From: Vulcanimicrobiota bacterium
GTDB lineage: Bacteria > Vulcanimicrobiota > JAJTBE01
Direction: 5' to 3'
Assembly (NCBI GenBank): GCA_021107945.1
Contig: JAIORV010000131.1
Location: forward strand, 1 to 64,000
DNA: 64,000 nucleotides
Shown: piece after piece, positions 34,681 through 44,729 of the stretch
How the letters are laid out: the number at the start of each line of letters is the position of its first letter
How positions within the stretch are numbered: the stretch's first letter is position 1
Translations under genes and position numbers: made by a program
Notes under the pieces: generated by a model
What the model was told of the DNA's origin: nothing
Databases searched by the model: none
The model's input: the letters and a program-made list of their open reading frames with translations, nothing else

Positions 34681-35126
34681 TTTAGCGCCTCCGGTTTTAA
34701 GATTAAAAAGGATAAATCTTTTATCCCTTCATCTTCAGTCTATTACTCCAAATTTATCTCATTGTCTTTTACTTTTTATTTAAAAGTATCTCACTCAACA
34801 TAATCGAGATGGATCACAAATAGCACTTTTCCGAATAATTAAAAAACATTGCAGACACTTCAACAAGGTTAATGCATTGCTTTTCTAAATCCAAATTAAA
34901 GGAGATACTTTGATAGATGTGAACAACGAATTATTTATTCTGCTACATGCTTTAAATTCGATGTATTCAACCACTTTTCCCTCTTTTTTATTCAAGCCAT
35001 CAATAAAACCATTTTCTCAGAAAACAAAAAAATCAGGCATTGGAAAGCAGGCGCTATGAAAATACTTCGGTATATTGGTTCACCGACTTTTGGACTTGGA
35101 CTTCCGTGGAAATACCCAATTTAAAC
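34681..35126. other. Gene-free interval upstream of ietAS
   Basis: 446 bp, AT-rich, with only short ORFs. It must contain the ietAS promoter and the 3' end of the MFS gene transcript, but no convincing promoter, terminator or repeat was identified. Confidence 0.5.
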
Positions 35127-36299
35127 CTACCTGTTTTTTGGGATTATATATACTTCCCTTTTCAAAAAGATTGCGGCAATGGCTCCGGCGAAGGAGAAAA
35201 ATCCCAGGGATTCAAATCCCGCATGGAAACCGCCCAAATAATTCACTGAAAGCCCGGAGAGACTGGAGCCGAGAAAACATCCGAGCATCATTGCCGTCAT
35301 TATAATGCCATATCCCATATTGAGTTGACGAATGGGAATGACCCGGGGGACGAGGATATAAACCGGTGTTATTATCACTCCCGCCGAAATAGTGAAAAAT
35401 ATCAAGTCCAATGACAGTGGGATCTCCTTTATGGGAATTAAAATGAGCCATATTCCCTGAAACAGGCAGCCGCCAATGATAAGAATTTTTGCCATATTCC
35501 AGTGAGAAGTGAGAAGACCCGCAACGGGAGAAAGGAAAAGCGTTCCCCATAGTACGGCGGAAAGCATTAGTCCAATAACCGGGATGGAGAACTTCTGCGC
35601 CGTAAAATATGATGGAGCAATGGTAACATAGCCCATGGTTGACATATTTGCAAACAAGATAATAAGTCCAAGAATCCATATCGGGCTATTCAATGGAGGG
35701 ATCTCGAATTTATGAGAGTCCGGTTTTTGTTCTTCTTTTCCATGTAAAAAGAATATGGACATAATTAACACTAAAGAAGTGAATATGGCAGGAATCCAGA
35801 ACAACCTGAAGGGTCCGATGATATTCCCGATCTGTCCAAAAAAGCTGAGAGTAACTATGGACCCCAGGGGCAGTGCCGTATTGAAAATTCCCATTGCCAT
35901 TCCCAGGCTCTTGCCTTTAAAATAGGAGGTCACTATTCCGGGCAGGAGAACCGATATGCAGATACAACCGATTCCCGATATTAGTCTGCTCAGGTAAAGG
36001 ACATTATACCCCAGTTTTGTTGTAAATAATGCAGCGCCGAGGATCATAAGAACATAACCCGCAAAAATCAAGGTTCGCTTGCCCCAGCGATCTGCAAGCA
36101 TCCCCCCCGGAAGGGAAAGAAAAATGCCCGGAATTGAAATTGCTCCCATGAGAAAACCCAGCTTGCCAAAATCAATGTCAAGAGCTTTTTGAATTGCATG
36201 GCTAACCGGCGTCAGATCCTGGATTGTGATCGCCATTGACGCCATTCCAAGACAGCATAGAGTTAGAATAAGCCATTTCTTGTTACTATTGTTTTCCAT
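35127..36299 (-). CDS. Major facilitator superfamily transporter
   Basis: A 390-aa polytopic membrane protein with about 12 hydrophobic segments. The MFS signature loop between TM2 and TM3 is present (GGMLADRWGKRTLIFAG, G-x-x-x-D-R-x-G-x-R/K). A basic cytoplasmic N-terminus (MENNSNKKWLIL) precedes TM1. Substrate cannot be read from sequence. It is on the same strand as the aldolase-kinase-dehydrogenase genes and follows them by 133 bp, so it is likely the uptake permease for the sugar or polyol they degrade. Start ATG is the first in frame. Confidence 0.85.
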   Translation of the reverse strand: MENNSNKKWLILTLCCLGMASMAITIQDLTPVSHAIQKALDIDFGKLGFLMGAISIPGIFLSLPGGMLADRWGKRTLIFAGYVLMILGAALFTTKLGYNVLYLSRLISGIGCICISVLLPGIVTSYFKGKSLGMAMGIFNTALPLGSIVTLSFFGQIGNIIGPFRLFWIPAIFTSLVLIMSIFFLHGKEEQKPDSHKFEIPPLNSPIWILGLIILFANMSTMGYVTIAPSYFTAQKFSIPVIGLMLSAVLWGTLFLSPVAGLLTSHWNMAKILIIGGCLFQGIWLILIPIKEIPLSLDLIFFTISAGVIITPVYILVPRVIPIRQLNMGYGIIMTAMMLGCFLGSSLSGLSVNYLGGFHAGFESLGFFSFAGAIAAIFLKREVYIIPKNR

Positions 36300-36432
36300 A
36301 TTCCCTCAATTCCATGTAATTGGGATCATATCCTGAAATTGGCAATTTATTGACAATTAACAATGTAAAACAATCCAAATATAAAATTGGAAATCATCAA
36401 AATCAAGACCTGACCTCATACTTGAAATATTG

Positions 36433-37233
36433 CTAACCCCCTGCAATGTTGAGAGCCTCTTCAATGGAGATATTTTCGTGAATGAGGCGACTCATAGCAG
36501 TCACCATATTATATGGAGTCGGGCCTCCCCAGACATTTCTGCCCATTGCAATTCCGGCGCCTCCCGCATCGATTGAATCCTTTATCATCCGGAACAGTTC
36601 CTGCAATGAATCCATTTTTTCTCCTCCCAGGATGACAATCGGTGCCGGGCAACCTTTCACCATTTTATGAAAGTCCTCTTTATTTCCGGGGTAATGTGTT
36701 TTTACCAGGTCGGCTCCGGATTCAAAGGCAGCCCTGCAAGCAATTGAAAGGGATTTGCCAAGCCCCATTTCCTTTGCTCTTTGTCCAGTCGCCATAACTT
36801 CCACCAGGAGGGGCATGCCCCAGTTTCGGCATATATCACCTATCTTGGAGGCTTGCTCAATAAACTGTCCTTCCTTTTGATGACCGAATTTTATGGTAAC
36901 CGCTACTCCATCGGCTCCAAGTTTCAGGGCAGTATCCACGCTTGATATTATGCGATCTTCAAATTGAGCGGGATCTGTGAGAAGTGTGAATCCTCCCGAT
37001 ATTCTCAGTATAATCCCCATATCCCGTCTAACACTCTCTCTGCCTTTCTCCAACATCCCCCTTGTAACAAGAAGCGCGTCCGCTCCACCGGAAGCTATTT
37101 TCTCGATGATCTCTGAGGGATTCTCAAGATTCGCCATAGGCCCGGCAATGGCCGCGTGATCGATAACGACAATAAATGCGCGTGAGTCTTCACGAAAAAT
37201 CCTTTTAAGTCTCAGACATTTTCCCGTTTCCAT
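36433..37233 (-). CDS. Class I aldolase of the DeoC/LacD/LsrF family
   Basis: A 266-aa TIM-barrel Schiff-base aldolase. Family marks: FIVVIDHAAIAGP at the N-terminus, an internal ADGVAVTIKFG, the Schiff-base lysine in GADLVKTHYPGN (~200) and the phosphate-binding GGAGIAMGRNVWGG near the C-terminus. Relatives include LsrF, archaeal-type fructose-bisphosphate aldolase and aminodeoxyheptulosonate synthase. The 10-bp gap to the kinase gene indicates that both are cotranscribed. Probably it cleaves the phosphorylated product of the FGGY kinase into triose-type products (inference). Confidence 0.88.
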   Translation of the reverse strand: METGKCLRLKRIFREDSRAFIVVIDHAAIAGPMANLENPSEIIEKIASGGADALLVTRGMLEKGRESVRRDMGIILRISGGFTLLTDPAQFEDRIISSVDTALKLGADGVAVTIKFGHQKEGQFIEQASKIGDICRNWGMPLLVEVMATGQRAKEMGLGKSLSIACRAAFESGADLVKTHYPGNKEDFHKMVKGCPAPIVILGGEKMDSLQELFRMIKDSIDAGGAGIAMGRNVWGGPTPYNMVTAMSRLIHENISIEEALNIAGG

Positions 37234-37243
37234 ATATCGCCTC

Positions 37244-38692
37244 CTAATTCAACTTTGACAGGGCAATGAATGTATCTTTGAGGGATGGATAAAGTCCTTC
37301 ATAAGTCTCCTGGAGTCCGGAATATAACCGATGATTTTCCTGTTTGGGGACATATTCCCGGGAAAATTTAACCAGATTCTCTGCGGCATCGACTATACTA
37401 TCAAATATTCCAGCTCCTTTTCCAGCGATTATTGTCAGGCCCAGGATTTCTCCATCAGTAATCTCCGGGACTTTTACCACAAGTCCTGTCACATCGGCTT
37501 TTATCTGGTTCCAGAGAGGACTGTCCGCCTGACCTCCACAGATTCTGATTTCACCGGGGGTTACCCCATTGGATTTGAAGATACGAATTATTTGATTTAT
37601 TCCAAAGGCCACTCCCTCAAGTATTGCCCTTGTAAAATCTTCTTTCGTATTTCGCAGCGAAAGTCCCACAAATGAACCCCGCGCATATGGATCCCACCAG
37701 GGAGTTCTTGCGCCGGAAAGATAGGGGAGAAATAATAACCCGTTGGAGCCGGGGGGAGAAGATGATGCTTTTTTCAGAATCTCTTCATATGAGACGTTTT
37801 GGCCATAAAAGAGATCCTTATGCCACTGGAGAGCTTTTCCCGTAGTGGACATCAGTCCGGCCACGCTGAATTGCCCCTCTGCGATGGGATGCGGCACGGA
37901 GAACAGTCCCTGATCGTTGATGGATTTGTCCCAGCAAAGGTCCACGCCCTGGGAGGTTCCCGCCCTGTCGCAGATCCGGCCCTTCCTGAGGGTGGCTGTG
38001 CCAACCAATACCTCGACAAAATCGGCTCCTCCCGTTCCTGCGAATACCGGTGAACCGGCGGGTATATCGGTAAGCCTGGAAGCCTCGGATGTAACCTCTC
38101 CCAGGTACTCTCCCATTTTTATAAGAGGAGGGAGTAAATCCCTGTCAATTCCTGCCGCGGAAATCTCCTTGTCACCCCAGGGATTTAGCGGCTCCGATGA
38201 AATGGAGGCCCTGATTTTACCGGTCAGTTTATAACTCACATAGTCCACCGGCTGGCAAAACCAACGAATTTTTTTATAAATTTCCGGTTCATTGTTCTTT
38301 ATCCATAGCGCCTTGGGTATCAACCGGGCCGGATCTTCCTTTCCACCAATCCGGGAAGAAATAAATTTCGCTTCCTGAACCGCCCGCTCGTCAAGCCACA
38401 AAAGCGCTGATCTTACCGGGTTTCCCTTCTCATCCAGAGCCACCAGCGAAGGACCCTGGCTTCCTATACAAATCCCTCCGACTTCTCCAACGGTTGTTTT
38501 CAAAGCGCATTCTTTGAGAACCGTCCGCACAGCTCTCCACCAGTCCTCCGGATCGGTGGTGGCGGCCCCGGCGCATTCCTGCGAAGAGAGGGCATAAGAA
38601 GACTTCGCCTGGCTGATTAGCTCCTCGTTGCCTGAAAAAATCCCGCCCTTTGTCTGGGTTGTTCCAATGTCGATTCCAATGAGTGTATTCAT
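37244..38692 (-). CDS. FGGY-family carbohydrate kinase
   Basis: The track start at 38716 lies inside the upstream gene; ATG 38692 (MNTLIGIDIGTTQTKGGIF) has GAGGAAG at good distance, giving 482 aa. The ASKHA fold is evident: phosphate-1 loop IGIDIGTTQTKGG, middle-domain motif GTGGADFVEVLVGT, and adenosine-side RICGGQADSPLWNQIKADV. It resembles xylulokinase/LsrK-like sugar kinases. It sits between a zinc MDR dehydrogenase and a DeoC-type aldolase, implying oxidation of a polyol to a ketose, phosphorylation and aldol cleavage. Confidence 0.92.
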   Translation of the reverse strand: MNTLIGIDIGTTQTKGGIFSGNEELISQAKSSYALSSQECAGAATTDPEDWWRAVRTVLKECALKTTVGEVGGICIGSQGPSLVALDEKGNPVRSALLWLDERAVQEAKFISSRIGGKEDPARLIPKALWIKNNEPEIYKKIRWFCQPVDYVSYKLTGKIRASISSEPLNPWGDKEISAAGIDRDLLPPLIKMGEYLGEVTSEASRLTDIPAGSPVFAGTGGADFVEVLVGTATLRKGRICDRAGTSQGVDLCWDKSINDQGLFSVPHPIAEGQFSVAGLMSTTGKALQWHKDLFYGQNVSYEEILKKASSSPPGSNGLLFLPYLSGARTPWWDPYARGSFVGLSLRNTKEDFTRAILEGVAFGINQIIRIFKSNGVTPGEIRICGGQADSPLWNQIKADVTGLVVKVPEITDGEILGLTIIAGKGAGIFDSIVDAAENLVKFSREYVPKQENHRLYSGLQETYEGLYPSLKDTFIALSKLN

Positions 38693-38702
38693 ACTTCCTC
38701 CG

Positions 38703-39722
38703 TCATTCCATTTCAATAATTACCCGATATGTCGAAGGGTCAAGGGACGCTTTAATTGCATCATTTATTTCGTTGAGCTTGAATGTGGCGGAAATGAGAG
38801 GTGAGAAATTCATTGACCTGGAATTCTGAAAGCCCACCGCCTTGAAGAAATCTTTTTCGGTCTTGCTCTCAGTTCCCGTAATCTTAATCTCTTTGTAATG
38901 AATTATATTCGGATCGATGCATAACTCAATGGCGGGATAATTGGCCGCGTATATACATATACAGCCTTTGATACTCACAAGGTCGAAGGCCTGCTTGAGA
39001 GGAGCCTTTCCCGGCGTTGTGACAAAGATGACATTACAGCCCATTCCACCGGTAATTTCTTTTATCTTTTTCGAAACGTCCTCATTGCCTGCGTTTATGA
39101 TAAAGTCAGCCCCGCAATCCTTTGCAGTTTCCAATTTCTTTTCGTCCAGGTCGCTGATGATGGATCGAATTCCGTATTTTTTCAAAATCAGAAGATGCAG
39201 CAGTCCCATGGTTCCGGCCCCCATTACAAACACAGTATTTTCCGGAGAAAGACCCGCCTGCATACAACTGTGAATACAATCGGAAAGCGGTTCCGTGAGG
39301 GTTGCCTCATTAAATGGGACTTTCTCATCGATCTTGTACACCTCTTTGGAAGGCAAAACTATATACTCTGAGAATCCTCCCAGAACCCCGGCTTTTCCCT
39401 TGAATTGATTTATGCAATGATTGCTTTGTCCACTACGGCAAAAACGACATTCCCCGCACCTGTTGAGAAGATCCAACACGACCCTGTCGCCGGGTTTGAG
39501 AGCGTTGCTTCGGGATTCTTCCACCACTCCTGAAGCTTCATGCCCTCCCACTATAGGATAAAAGATCTTCATCGCACCGGTATAAAGTCGTTTTTCCAGG
39601 GTGCATATTCCGCAGGCTTTGATCCTTATCAGGACATCTCCGGGCTCAAGCGGCGAAATCTCTTTTTCTATAATCTCGATTTTTCCCGGTTCAAGCAATG
39701 ATGCGGCTCGATATTTTCTCAA
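38703..39722 (-). CDS. Zinc-dependent medium-chain alcohol/polyol dehydrogenase
   Basis: 339-aa MDR enzyme. The catalytic zinc site is C39-type in KACGICTLEKRL plus GGHEASGVVEE. The structural zinc lobe is CGECRFCRSGQSNHC (four Cys). The NAD(P) Rossmann fold opens with VFVMGAGTMGLLHL and the coenzyme-selecting SDLDEKKLETAKDCGAD. It most resembles sorbitol/threonine-dehydrogenase-like proteins. First gene of the catabolic operon, with its stop codon 10 bp before the kinase ATG, and likely to oxidise the sugar alcohol substrate. Confidence 0.92.
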   Translation of the reverse strand: MRKYRAASLLEPGKIEIIEKEISPLEPGDVLIRIKACGICTLEKRLYTGAMKIFYPIVGGHEASGVVEESRSNALKPGDRVVLDLLNRCGECRFCRSGQSNHCINQFKGKAGVLGGFSEYIVLPSKEVYKIDEKVPFNEATLTEPLSDCIHSCMQAGLSPENTVFVMGAGTMGLLHLLILKKYGIRSIISDLDEKKLETAKDCGADFIINAGNEDVSKKIKEITGGMGCNVIFVTTPGKAPLKQAFDLVSIKGCICIYAANYPAIELCIDPNIIHYKEIKITGTESKTEKDFFKAVGFQNSRSMNFSPLISATFKLNEINDAIKASLDPSTYRVIIEME

Positions 39723-40208
39723 TTTTGATCATCCCTTCGTTTACTCATGAATATTATATGAAAACATTGTCTTTCATGCAGCGTTCAAGATGCATGAAGC
39801 TTTTTATTTGTTAGTTAAGGGAAGAAGTTATTCCTTTTTCCGCCGATAGAGGGAGGCATTCTAGCCCGCTATACCAATGGGCCGTTTTATTGTAATATAT
39901 GGAATCTTACATGTAATTATTCGTTTATGCATTATATCCATTCAGACCTTTATGGCGGGAAGTACCTTCAATCCCAATTTTCTCTCATTTTCAGGATGGT
40001 GGGGAGACCAACCGACACCCATTTGGAAGTTGGGAACGGGAAACGGGAAAATATGTGGATTTTTCGCTGTTAGAAAACAGCTCCTACATAATTGCCTAAA
40101 GTGCTAAATTCGTTAAAAACTCTACGCTTGCATTGAACCCTGGCCTTCGCCAGGACAGGCTTGTCTCAGTGTCCTCCGCGTTCTCTGCCGTGAACAGTTA
40201 CCAAAAAA
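39723..40208. other. Gene-free interval with a partial MITE-like copy
   Basis: The segment 39948-40035 contains CATTCAGACCTTTATGGC and later GGTGGGGAGACCAACCGACA with ACCCATTTGG, a diverged member of the MITE-like family seen at 8932-9033. A tRNA-5'-half-like string on the minus strand near 39842-39885 was considered and rejected. The promoter of the dehydrogenase operon should lie at its left edge. Confidence 0.45.
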
Positions 40209-41315
40209 TTACGATTCAGGTTGATTTTTCAATTTTTCAGAAGCTTCAAGTACCAACTCATCTATCAGTTCCTGAACGCTGACGATTTTATCTATTTTTG
40301 ACGCATTACTTCCACAAAAGACCACTGATTCATCAATATCGCCCTTCACTGCACTAAATAGCGCCTTTGCTATGCAATAAGGAGCTTTGCGCGGATCGCA
40401 TGATCTCAGGCAACGATAATTACATTTAAATGGAATTGTTTCTCCCATTTCAACCCTGTCAATAAAATCTGTTCTAATCACTCTTCCCGGCATACCAACG
40501 GGGCTTTTTATTATCACAACATCTTCTTCTTTTGCTTCTATGTATAGTTTTTTGAATTCATCGGATATGGAACATTCATGTGTTGTAACAAAACGGGTTC
40601 CTATTTGAACTCCTTTGGCTCCCATTCTAAAAAATTTCGCGATATCTTTGCCGTCGAAAATTCCACCCGCCGGAATGACCGGAATACTGATATCATTTTC
40701 TTTTTCATATTTATTTACTATCTCTAAAGTTTCAGATACAATTTTTTCAAGAGAATCAGCTTTATGATTTTCGAGTTCTTCATATTTAAAACCAAGATGC
40801 CCACCGGCAAGAGGCCCTTCTACGACAATTGCATCAGGAAAACGATTGTAACGTTTTTTCCATGTTCTGATAATTATATCCGCCGCTCTTGCAGAAGAGG
40901 CCATAGGGATTAGTTTTATTGATTTATTGTCTATAAAGCCTGGAAGCTTTAACGGCAGTCCTGCTCCTGAAACTATATAATCAATATTTTCTTTTGAGGC
41001 GGTTCTTGCAAGATCTTCATAATTACTAAGAGCAACCATAATATTTACGCCTATAACGCCATCCGTTATTTCTCTTGCACCATGAATTTCCTGCTGCAAT
41101 CCGATCCGGGAAGCCGCCATGTAATCCGTTTCGTTCAACTTTGTTCCATATCCAAGACCGACGCTTGCAATAGTGCCTGCCCCCCCGGCATTTGCCACCG
41201 CACCGGCGAGAGAAGCTGTGGATACCCTGACTCCCATACCGCCTTGAATAATAGGAACTTCAATCTTTAAATCGCCTATCCATAAGGGGTTTAGTCCTGC
41301 ATTCATTATTATCAC
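40209..41315 (-). CDS. Nitronate monooxygenase / FabK-like flavin oxidoreductase
   Basis: A 368-aa FMN-dependent TIM barrel of the 2-nitropropane dioxygenase superfamily: VPIIQGGMGVRVSTASLAGA near the N-terminus, IPVIPAGGIFDGKDIAKFF and the phosphate-binding GAKGVQIGTRFVTTHEC. The C-terminal insertion with clustered Cys (CNYRCLRSCDPRKAPYC) is typical of a subgroup in anaerobes. It may detoxify nitronates or act as enoyl-ACP reductase II; sequence alone does not decide. Starts at ATG 41315 or three codons later at MNAG. It stands alone, with long gene-free flanks on both sides. Confidence 0.85.
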   Translation of the reverse strand: MIIMNAGLNPLWIGDLKIEVPIIQGGMGVRVSTASLAGAVANAGGAGTIASVGLGYGTKLNETDYMAASRIGLQQEIHGAREITDGVIGVNIMVALSNYEDLARTASKENIDYIVSGAGLPLKLPGFIDNKSIKLIPMASSARAADIIIRTWKKRYNRFPDAIVVEGPLAGGHLGFKYEELENHKADSLEKIVSETLEIVNKYEKENDISIPVIPAGGIFDGKDIAKFFRMGAKGVQIGTRFVTTHECSISDEFKKLYIEAKEEDVVIIKSPVGMPGRVIRTDFIDRVEMGETIPFKCNYRCLRSCDPRKAPYCIAKALFSAVKGDIDESVVFCGSNASKIDKIVSVQELIDELVLEASEKLKNQPES

Positions 41316-41966
41316 TCACTTTACAAATTTTAGTTGTCAAATTTAACCTGAAAAAGAAGTTGCTATAACCATCTGCATTTCAATAAGAAGTTTATATAAA
41401 GATCAAATCGAAATTGTTATTTTCATGGATGGTTATAAACACCAACCTTTCCAACAGTTTTCGTTTCTTTTTATCAATAAATTTAGGTTATTTTGTAATT
41501 CCTCCATTAACACATTGGATTCTTCGCTGTTTCGTAAAGATCATAAATGACTATTTACCAAAATGACCACAAAAACTGCAAATACCACAAAGAATATAAA
41601 AATCTTTTATTTGCTTCTTTACGGTTGATTTTTATCCTCCAAATATTTACCTATATAATGCAACGAAGAGCATTTTTTTCTATTGTTATAATATTCACTA
41701 ATTATTGTGATAATCCTATCGACAAGTTATGTTTTATTAAAGGAAAACGATAACCAGAAAAAATGGGGACATTAACCTTGTAAAACCAAAAAATTTCTAA
41801 TATTGTAGGAACTTTTTAAATAATAGCCCGGATGCAGCTTTAATCCGAAACATCAATGTTGTTGATCTTTTATTGGATATTTAGTTTGTGAGGGATTATA
41901 GCACAAAGAAAATATTGGTAACGCCGAAAGGAAATGCCTCTCCATTTTTGGAGATGGCATCAAAAT
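41316..41966. other. Gene-free interval between oxidoreductase and kinase operon
   Basis: 651 AT-rich bp. The track ORF at 41547-41753 has no ribosome binding site and no recognisable product. Only the terminator-like hairpin at 41932-41961 stands out. Confidence 0.5.
41932..41961 (-). terminator. Terminator-like hairpin after the stressosome/kinase operon
   Basis: The minus strand reads ATGCCATCTCC-aaaaat-GGAGAGGCAT (10-bp stem with one bulge) followed by TTCCTTTC. It lies immediately downstream of the hybrid kinase stop codon. The T-tract is imperfect. Confidence 0.5.
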
Positions 41967-44258
41967 TCAGCGGTCAAGTACTTCCCTAATTTTACCTAAA
42001 ATCTGACTCATATTGAAGGGCTTTGCGATAAAATCAGCATGCCTGTCAAGTTGAATATAGTGATCATAGGCTTCCTTGGCATATCCCGAGATAAAAACTG
42101 TTCTGAGGTCCGGAGTTCTCTCCTGCAAATTCAGCGCCAGTTCAACGCCACTCATATCTGGCAAAACCATATCCGTAATCAAAAGGGTAGGTCTTTCGCG
42201 TAAACTTTTAAATAAAATTTGAGCTTCTTCTCCATTGGAGGCACAATGAACCTTATAGCCTGCCCTGGTCAAAGCTTTTCGCAGTAATTTGCGAATGACT
42301 TTTTCATCGTCAACTATTATAATTGGCTCATCTCCGCCGAGAACCAATGAAGTCTGTCGTGATTCTTCTTGCCCTGATTTGGGCTTCCCCGATGAAAGTG
42401 GAAAGTACAATTTAAATGTTGTGCCTTTTCCAGGTTCACTTTGTGCCACGATGTGGCCGCAAGCCTGTTTCACAATTCCGTAAACTGTTGACAAACCTAA
42501 CCCCGTCCCCTTGCCTGTATCCTTTGTGGAGAAAAACGGCTCGAAAATTTGGGACAGGGTTTCTTTGTCTATACCAATTCCATTATCCATAAATTCAAGA
42601 ATCACGCATTGTCCCGGTTCGATAAGTGGATAAACTCTTTTTATATCCCCTTCCATGTCAGCGATTCCGGCTTTTATGGTCAATTTTCCCCCACGTGGCA
42701 TTGCATCCAACGCATTGACCACCAAGTTCATGATAATCTGATCCAGTTGCCCTGCATCTATTTTGATTGGCAAAACTTTCGGATGCAGGATGGATGTAAA
42801 TTCAATCCCCTCTCCAATGACGCGCCGGATGACCCTGTCCATACTTCTTATCGCTTCATTCAAATCAATGATAACCGGAGAAGTTATCTGTTTCCGGCTG
42901 AAGGCCAGGAGTTGGGCAACCAGATCGGCTGCGCGCCTGGAAGTTTCACTGATATCCTTGATATATTCCAACATCGGGTCACCATGTCTTAATTCTGCCT
43001 TGGCCATTTCGGCGCTTACGGTTATGCCTGTCAGGAGGTTGTTGAAATCGTGGGCAATTCCGCCCGCCAGGCGACCTATCGCTTCCATTTTTTGGGACTG
43101 GAGGAACTGTTTCTCCAGTTTTACTTCCTCAGTAACATCACGGCCAATTTTTGTGAAATTCACAATCTTTCCATCAGGGTCGATAACGGGGAAAATAGTG
43201 GCATTTTCCTCATATAGGGTTCCGTCTTTCTTTTTGTTTACAAACCTGCCCTTCCAAACCCCTTCGTTTTTAATTGTATCCCATAAATTCTTGTAGAATT
43301 CTGTTTCCTGCTTCCCGCTTTTAAGGATATTGGTGTTCTTTCCCATCGCTTCTTGCCGGGGATATCCTGTGATTTTCTCAAAAGCAGTGTTAACATATTG
43401 AATCGTTCCATCGGGAGCGGTCATGATAACAGCTTCAGAGGCCTGCTCGATAGCCGCTAATAGAATATGCATTCTTGCTTCTGCCCGCTTGCGTTCGGTG
43501 ATGTCTATTTGCAGGGTTATAGAATGCATTATTTCTTCATCTTTGTTTTTAACTGTGCTTGCGCTGAGAAGAACCGCGCGCCTTTCGCCTTTCTTTGTGA
43601 TGATAACAATTTCCTCACCCTTGAGGTTTCCGTCCTTTTTCCATATTGAAAAAAGTTGCTTCATCTTGGGCAGCGACTCGGGAGCGTAAATTGTTTTCAG
43701 GGGCTTTCCGATAAGTTCATCCTTCATGTATCCCAACGCCTCGAGAGCGGAACTGTTTGCATTAAGTATCAGGCCATTGGTTGAAATCATATAGCAGTAT
43801 AACGGAGCATTTTCAAAGAATTCTCTGAACCGCTCCTCGCTTTCCCGCAACGCCTTCTCTGCTTGTTCTTTTTTCTCTTTGTTTTGTTTGTTATCTAATG
43901 CCTTCTTAACCGCAGGACATAGACGGATAAGATTTTCCTTCAATACATAATCATCAGACCCGGCTTTAATACATTCTACAGCCACTTCTTCATTTATCGA
44001 ACCTGTAACGATTATGAAAGGAGTTGTGGGAGCATGCTCATTCTTCAGATAAAGTGCGCTTAGTCCGTCGAAACTTGGAAGTCTATAGTCTGAAAGAATA
44101 ATGTCGGGAGCGAATTCATCAAGTTCTCTAAGAAAGTCTTCTCTTGTTTCAACTCGTTTTGATATAAATGGAATCCCTGCTTTGCGCACTTCATGCACTA
44201 TTAACTCGGAATCGGCAGGAGCATCTTCCAGCATAAGAATGCGAAGTTTCTTTTCCAT
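41967..44258 (-). CDS. Hybrid sensor histidine kinase (REC-PAS-PAS-HisKA-HATPase-REC)
   Basis: 763 aa, soluble. Domains in order: receiver 1 (~5-120, [12 protein letters not shown], phospho-Asp in [13 protein letters not shown]), PAS (~140-255), PAS (~265-385, [16 protein letters not shown]), NtrB-type H-box [11 protein letters not shown] (~403), HATPase (N-box [11 protein letters not shown]-boxes DNGIGI and GKGTGLGLS), receiver 2 (~645-760, [13 protein letters not shown]). No transmembrane segment, so it senses cytoplasmic signals or receives phosphate from upstream partners. It is the last gene of the stressosome operon, 31 bp after the response regulator. It could serve as a phosphorelay hub, with two receivers around one kinase core. 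Confidence 0.93.
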   Translation of the reverse strand: MEKKLRILMLEDAPADSELIVHEVRKAGIPFISKRVETREDFLRELDEFAPDIILSDYRLPSFDGLSALYLKNEHAPTTPFIIVTGSINEEVAVECIKAGSDDYVLKENLIRLCPAVKKALDNKQNKEKKEQAEKALRESEERFREFFENAPLYCYMISTNGLILNANSSALEALGYMKDELIGKPLKTIYAPESLPKMKQLFSIWKKDGNLKGEEIVIITKKGERRAVLLSASTVKNKDEEIMHSITLQIDITERKRAEARMHILLAAIEQASEAVIMTAPDGTIQYVNTAFEKITGYPRQEAMGKNTNILKSGKQETEFYKNLWDTIKNEGVWKGRFVNKKKDGTLYEENATIFPVIDPDGKIVNFTKIGRDVTEEVKLEKQFLQSQKMEAIGRLAGGIAHDFNNLLTGITVSAEMAKAELRHGDPMLEYIKDISETSRRAADLVAQLLAFSRKQITSPVIIDLNEAIRSMDRVIRRVIGEGIEFTSILHPKVLPIKIDAGQLDQIIMNLVVNALDAMPRGGKLTIKAGIADMEGDIKRVYPLIEPGQCVILEFMDNGIGIDKETLSQIFEPFFSTKDTGKGTGLGLSTVYGIVKQACGHIVAQSEPGKGTTFKLYFPLSSGKPKSGQEESRQTSLVLGGDEPIIIVDDEKVIRKLLRKALTRAGYKVHCASNGEEAQILFKSLRERPTLLITDMVLPDMSGVELALNLQERTPDLRTVFISGYAKEAYDHYIQLDRHADFIAKPFNMSQILGKIREVLDR

Positions 44259-44288
44259 ATTTCCCCCAATAATTATTACAAATATGTA

Positions 44289-44729
44289 TTAATACGGCGG
44301 CTGGTTCAAAAGCAGCCAGTAGAGTCCCAGATCTGCAACAATATGAAAAAATTTGTCAAAATCAACAGGCTTGACTATATAGCTGTTTACACCAAGTTTG
44401 TAACTGGTAATGATATCTTGTTCTTCTTTCGATGATGTAAGAACCACGACTGGAATAGATTTCGTCCGTTTGTCGGATTTCATTTTTTGAAGAACTTCCA
44501 GACCGTCAACTTTGGGAAGTTTCAAGTCAAGAAGAACTAGCTTAAGAGAGTTTTCAATAATCCTTTCAGCGTAAGCTCCCGTTGCAAAAATGAAATCCAG
44601 CGCCTCTGCTCCATCTTCCACAACAAACACTTTATCGGAAAGATTATGCTTCTTTAATGATCTAAGCGTCAATTCCATGTCATGCGGGTTGTCTTCAACG
44701 AGAAGAATTTCAATAGCATTAAGGTCCAT
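44289..44729 (-). CDS. Single-domain response regulator (Rcp1-like)
   Basis: 146 aa, receiver domain only: acidic pocket [11 protein letters not shown], phospho-Asp in [13 protein letters not shown], Thr in [12 protein letters not shown] and Lys in [11 protein letters not shown]. The extended loop with [14 protein letters not shown] is typical of Rcp1-type regulators paired with bacteriophytochrome-like kinases. There is no DNA-binding output. Its start overlaps the stop of the histidine kinase gene by one base, so the pair is coupled; the kinase is the likely phosphodonor. Confidence 0.92.
   Translation of the reverse strand: MDLNAIEILLVEDNPHDMELTLRSLKKHNLSDKVFVVEDGAEALDFIFATGAYAERIIENSLKLVLLDLKLPKVDGLEVLQKMKSDKRTKSIPVVVLTSSKEEQDIITSYKLGVNSYIVKPVDFDKFFHIVADLGLYWLLLNQPPY

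Noticed and set aside
39842-39885. Minus-strand string GGCCCATTGGTATAGCGGGC resembling a tRNA 5' half
   Set aside because: A D-arm-like pattern is present, but there is no T-arm (no GTTCGA), the anticodon stem has a mismatch, position 37 is not a purine and there is no acceptor 3' strand. At best a relic or coincidence.
41547-41753. Plus-strand 68-aa ORF in the gap before the hybrid kinase
   Set aside because: No ribosome binding site, no homology pattern and AT-rich composition like the surrounding noncoding DNA.
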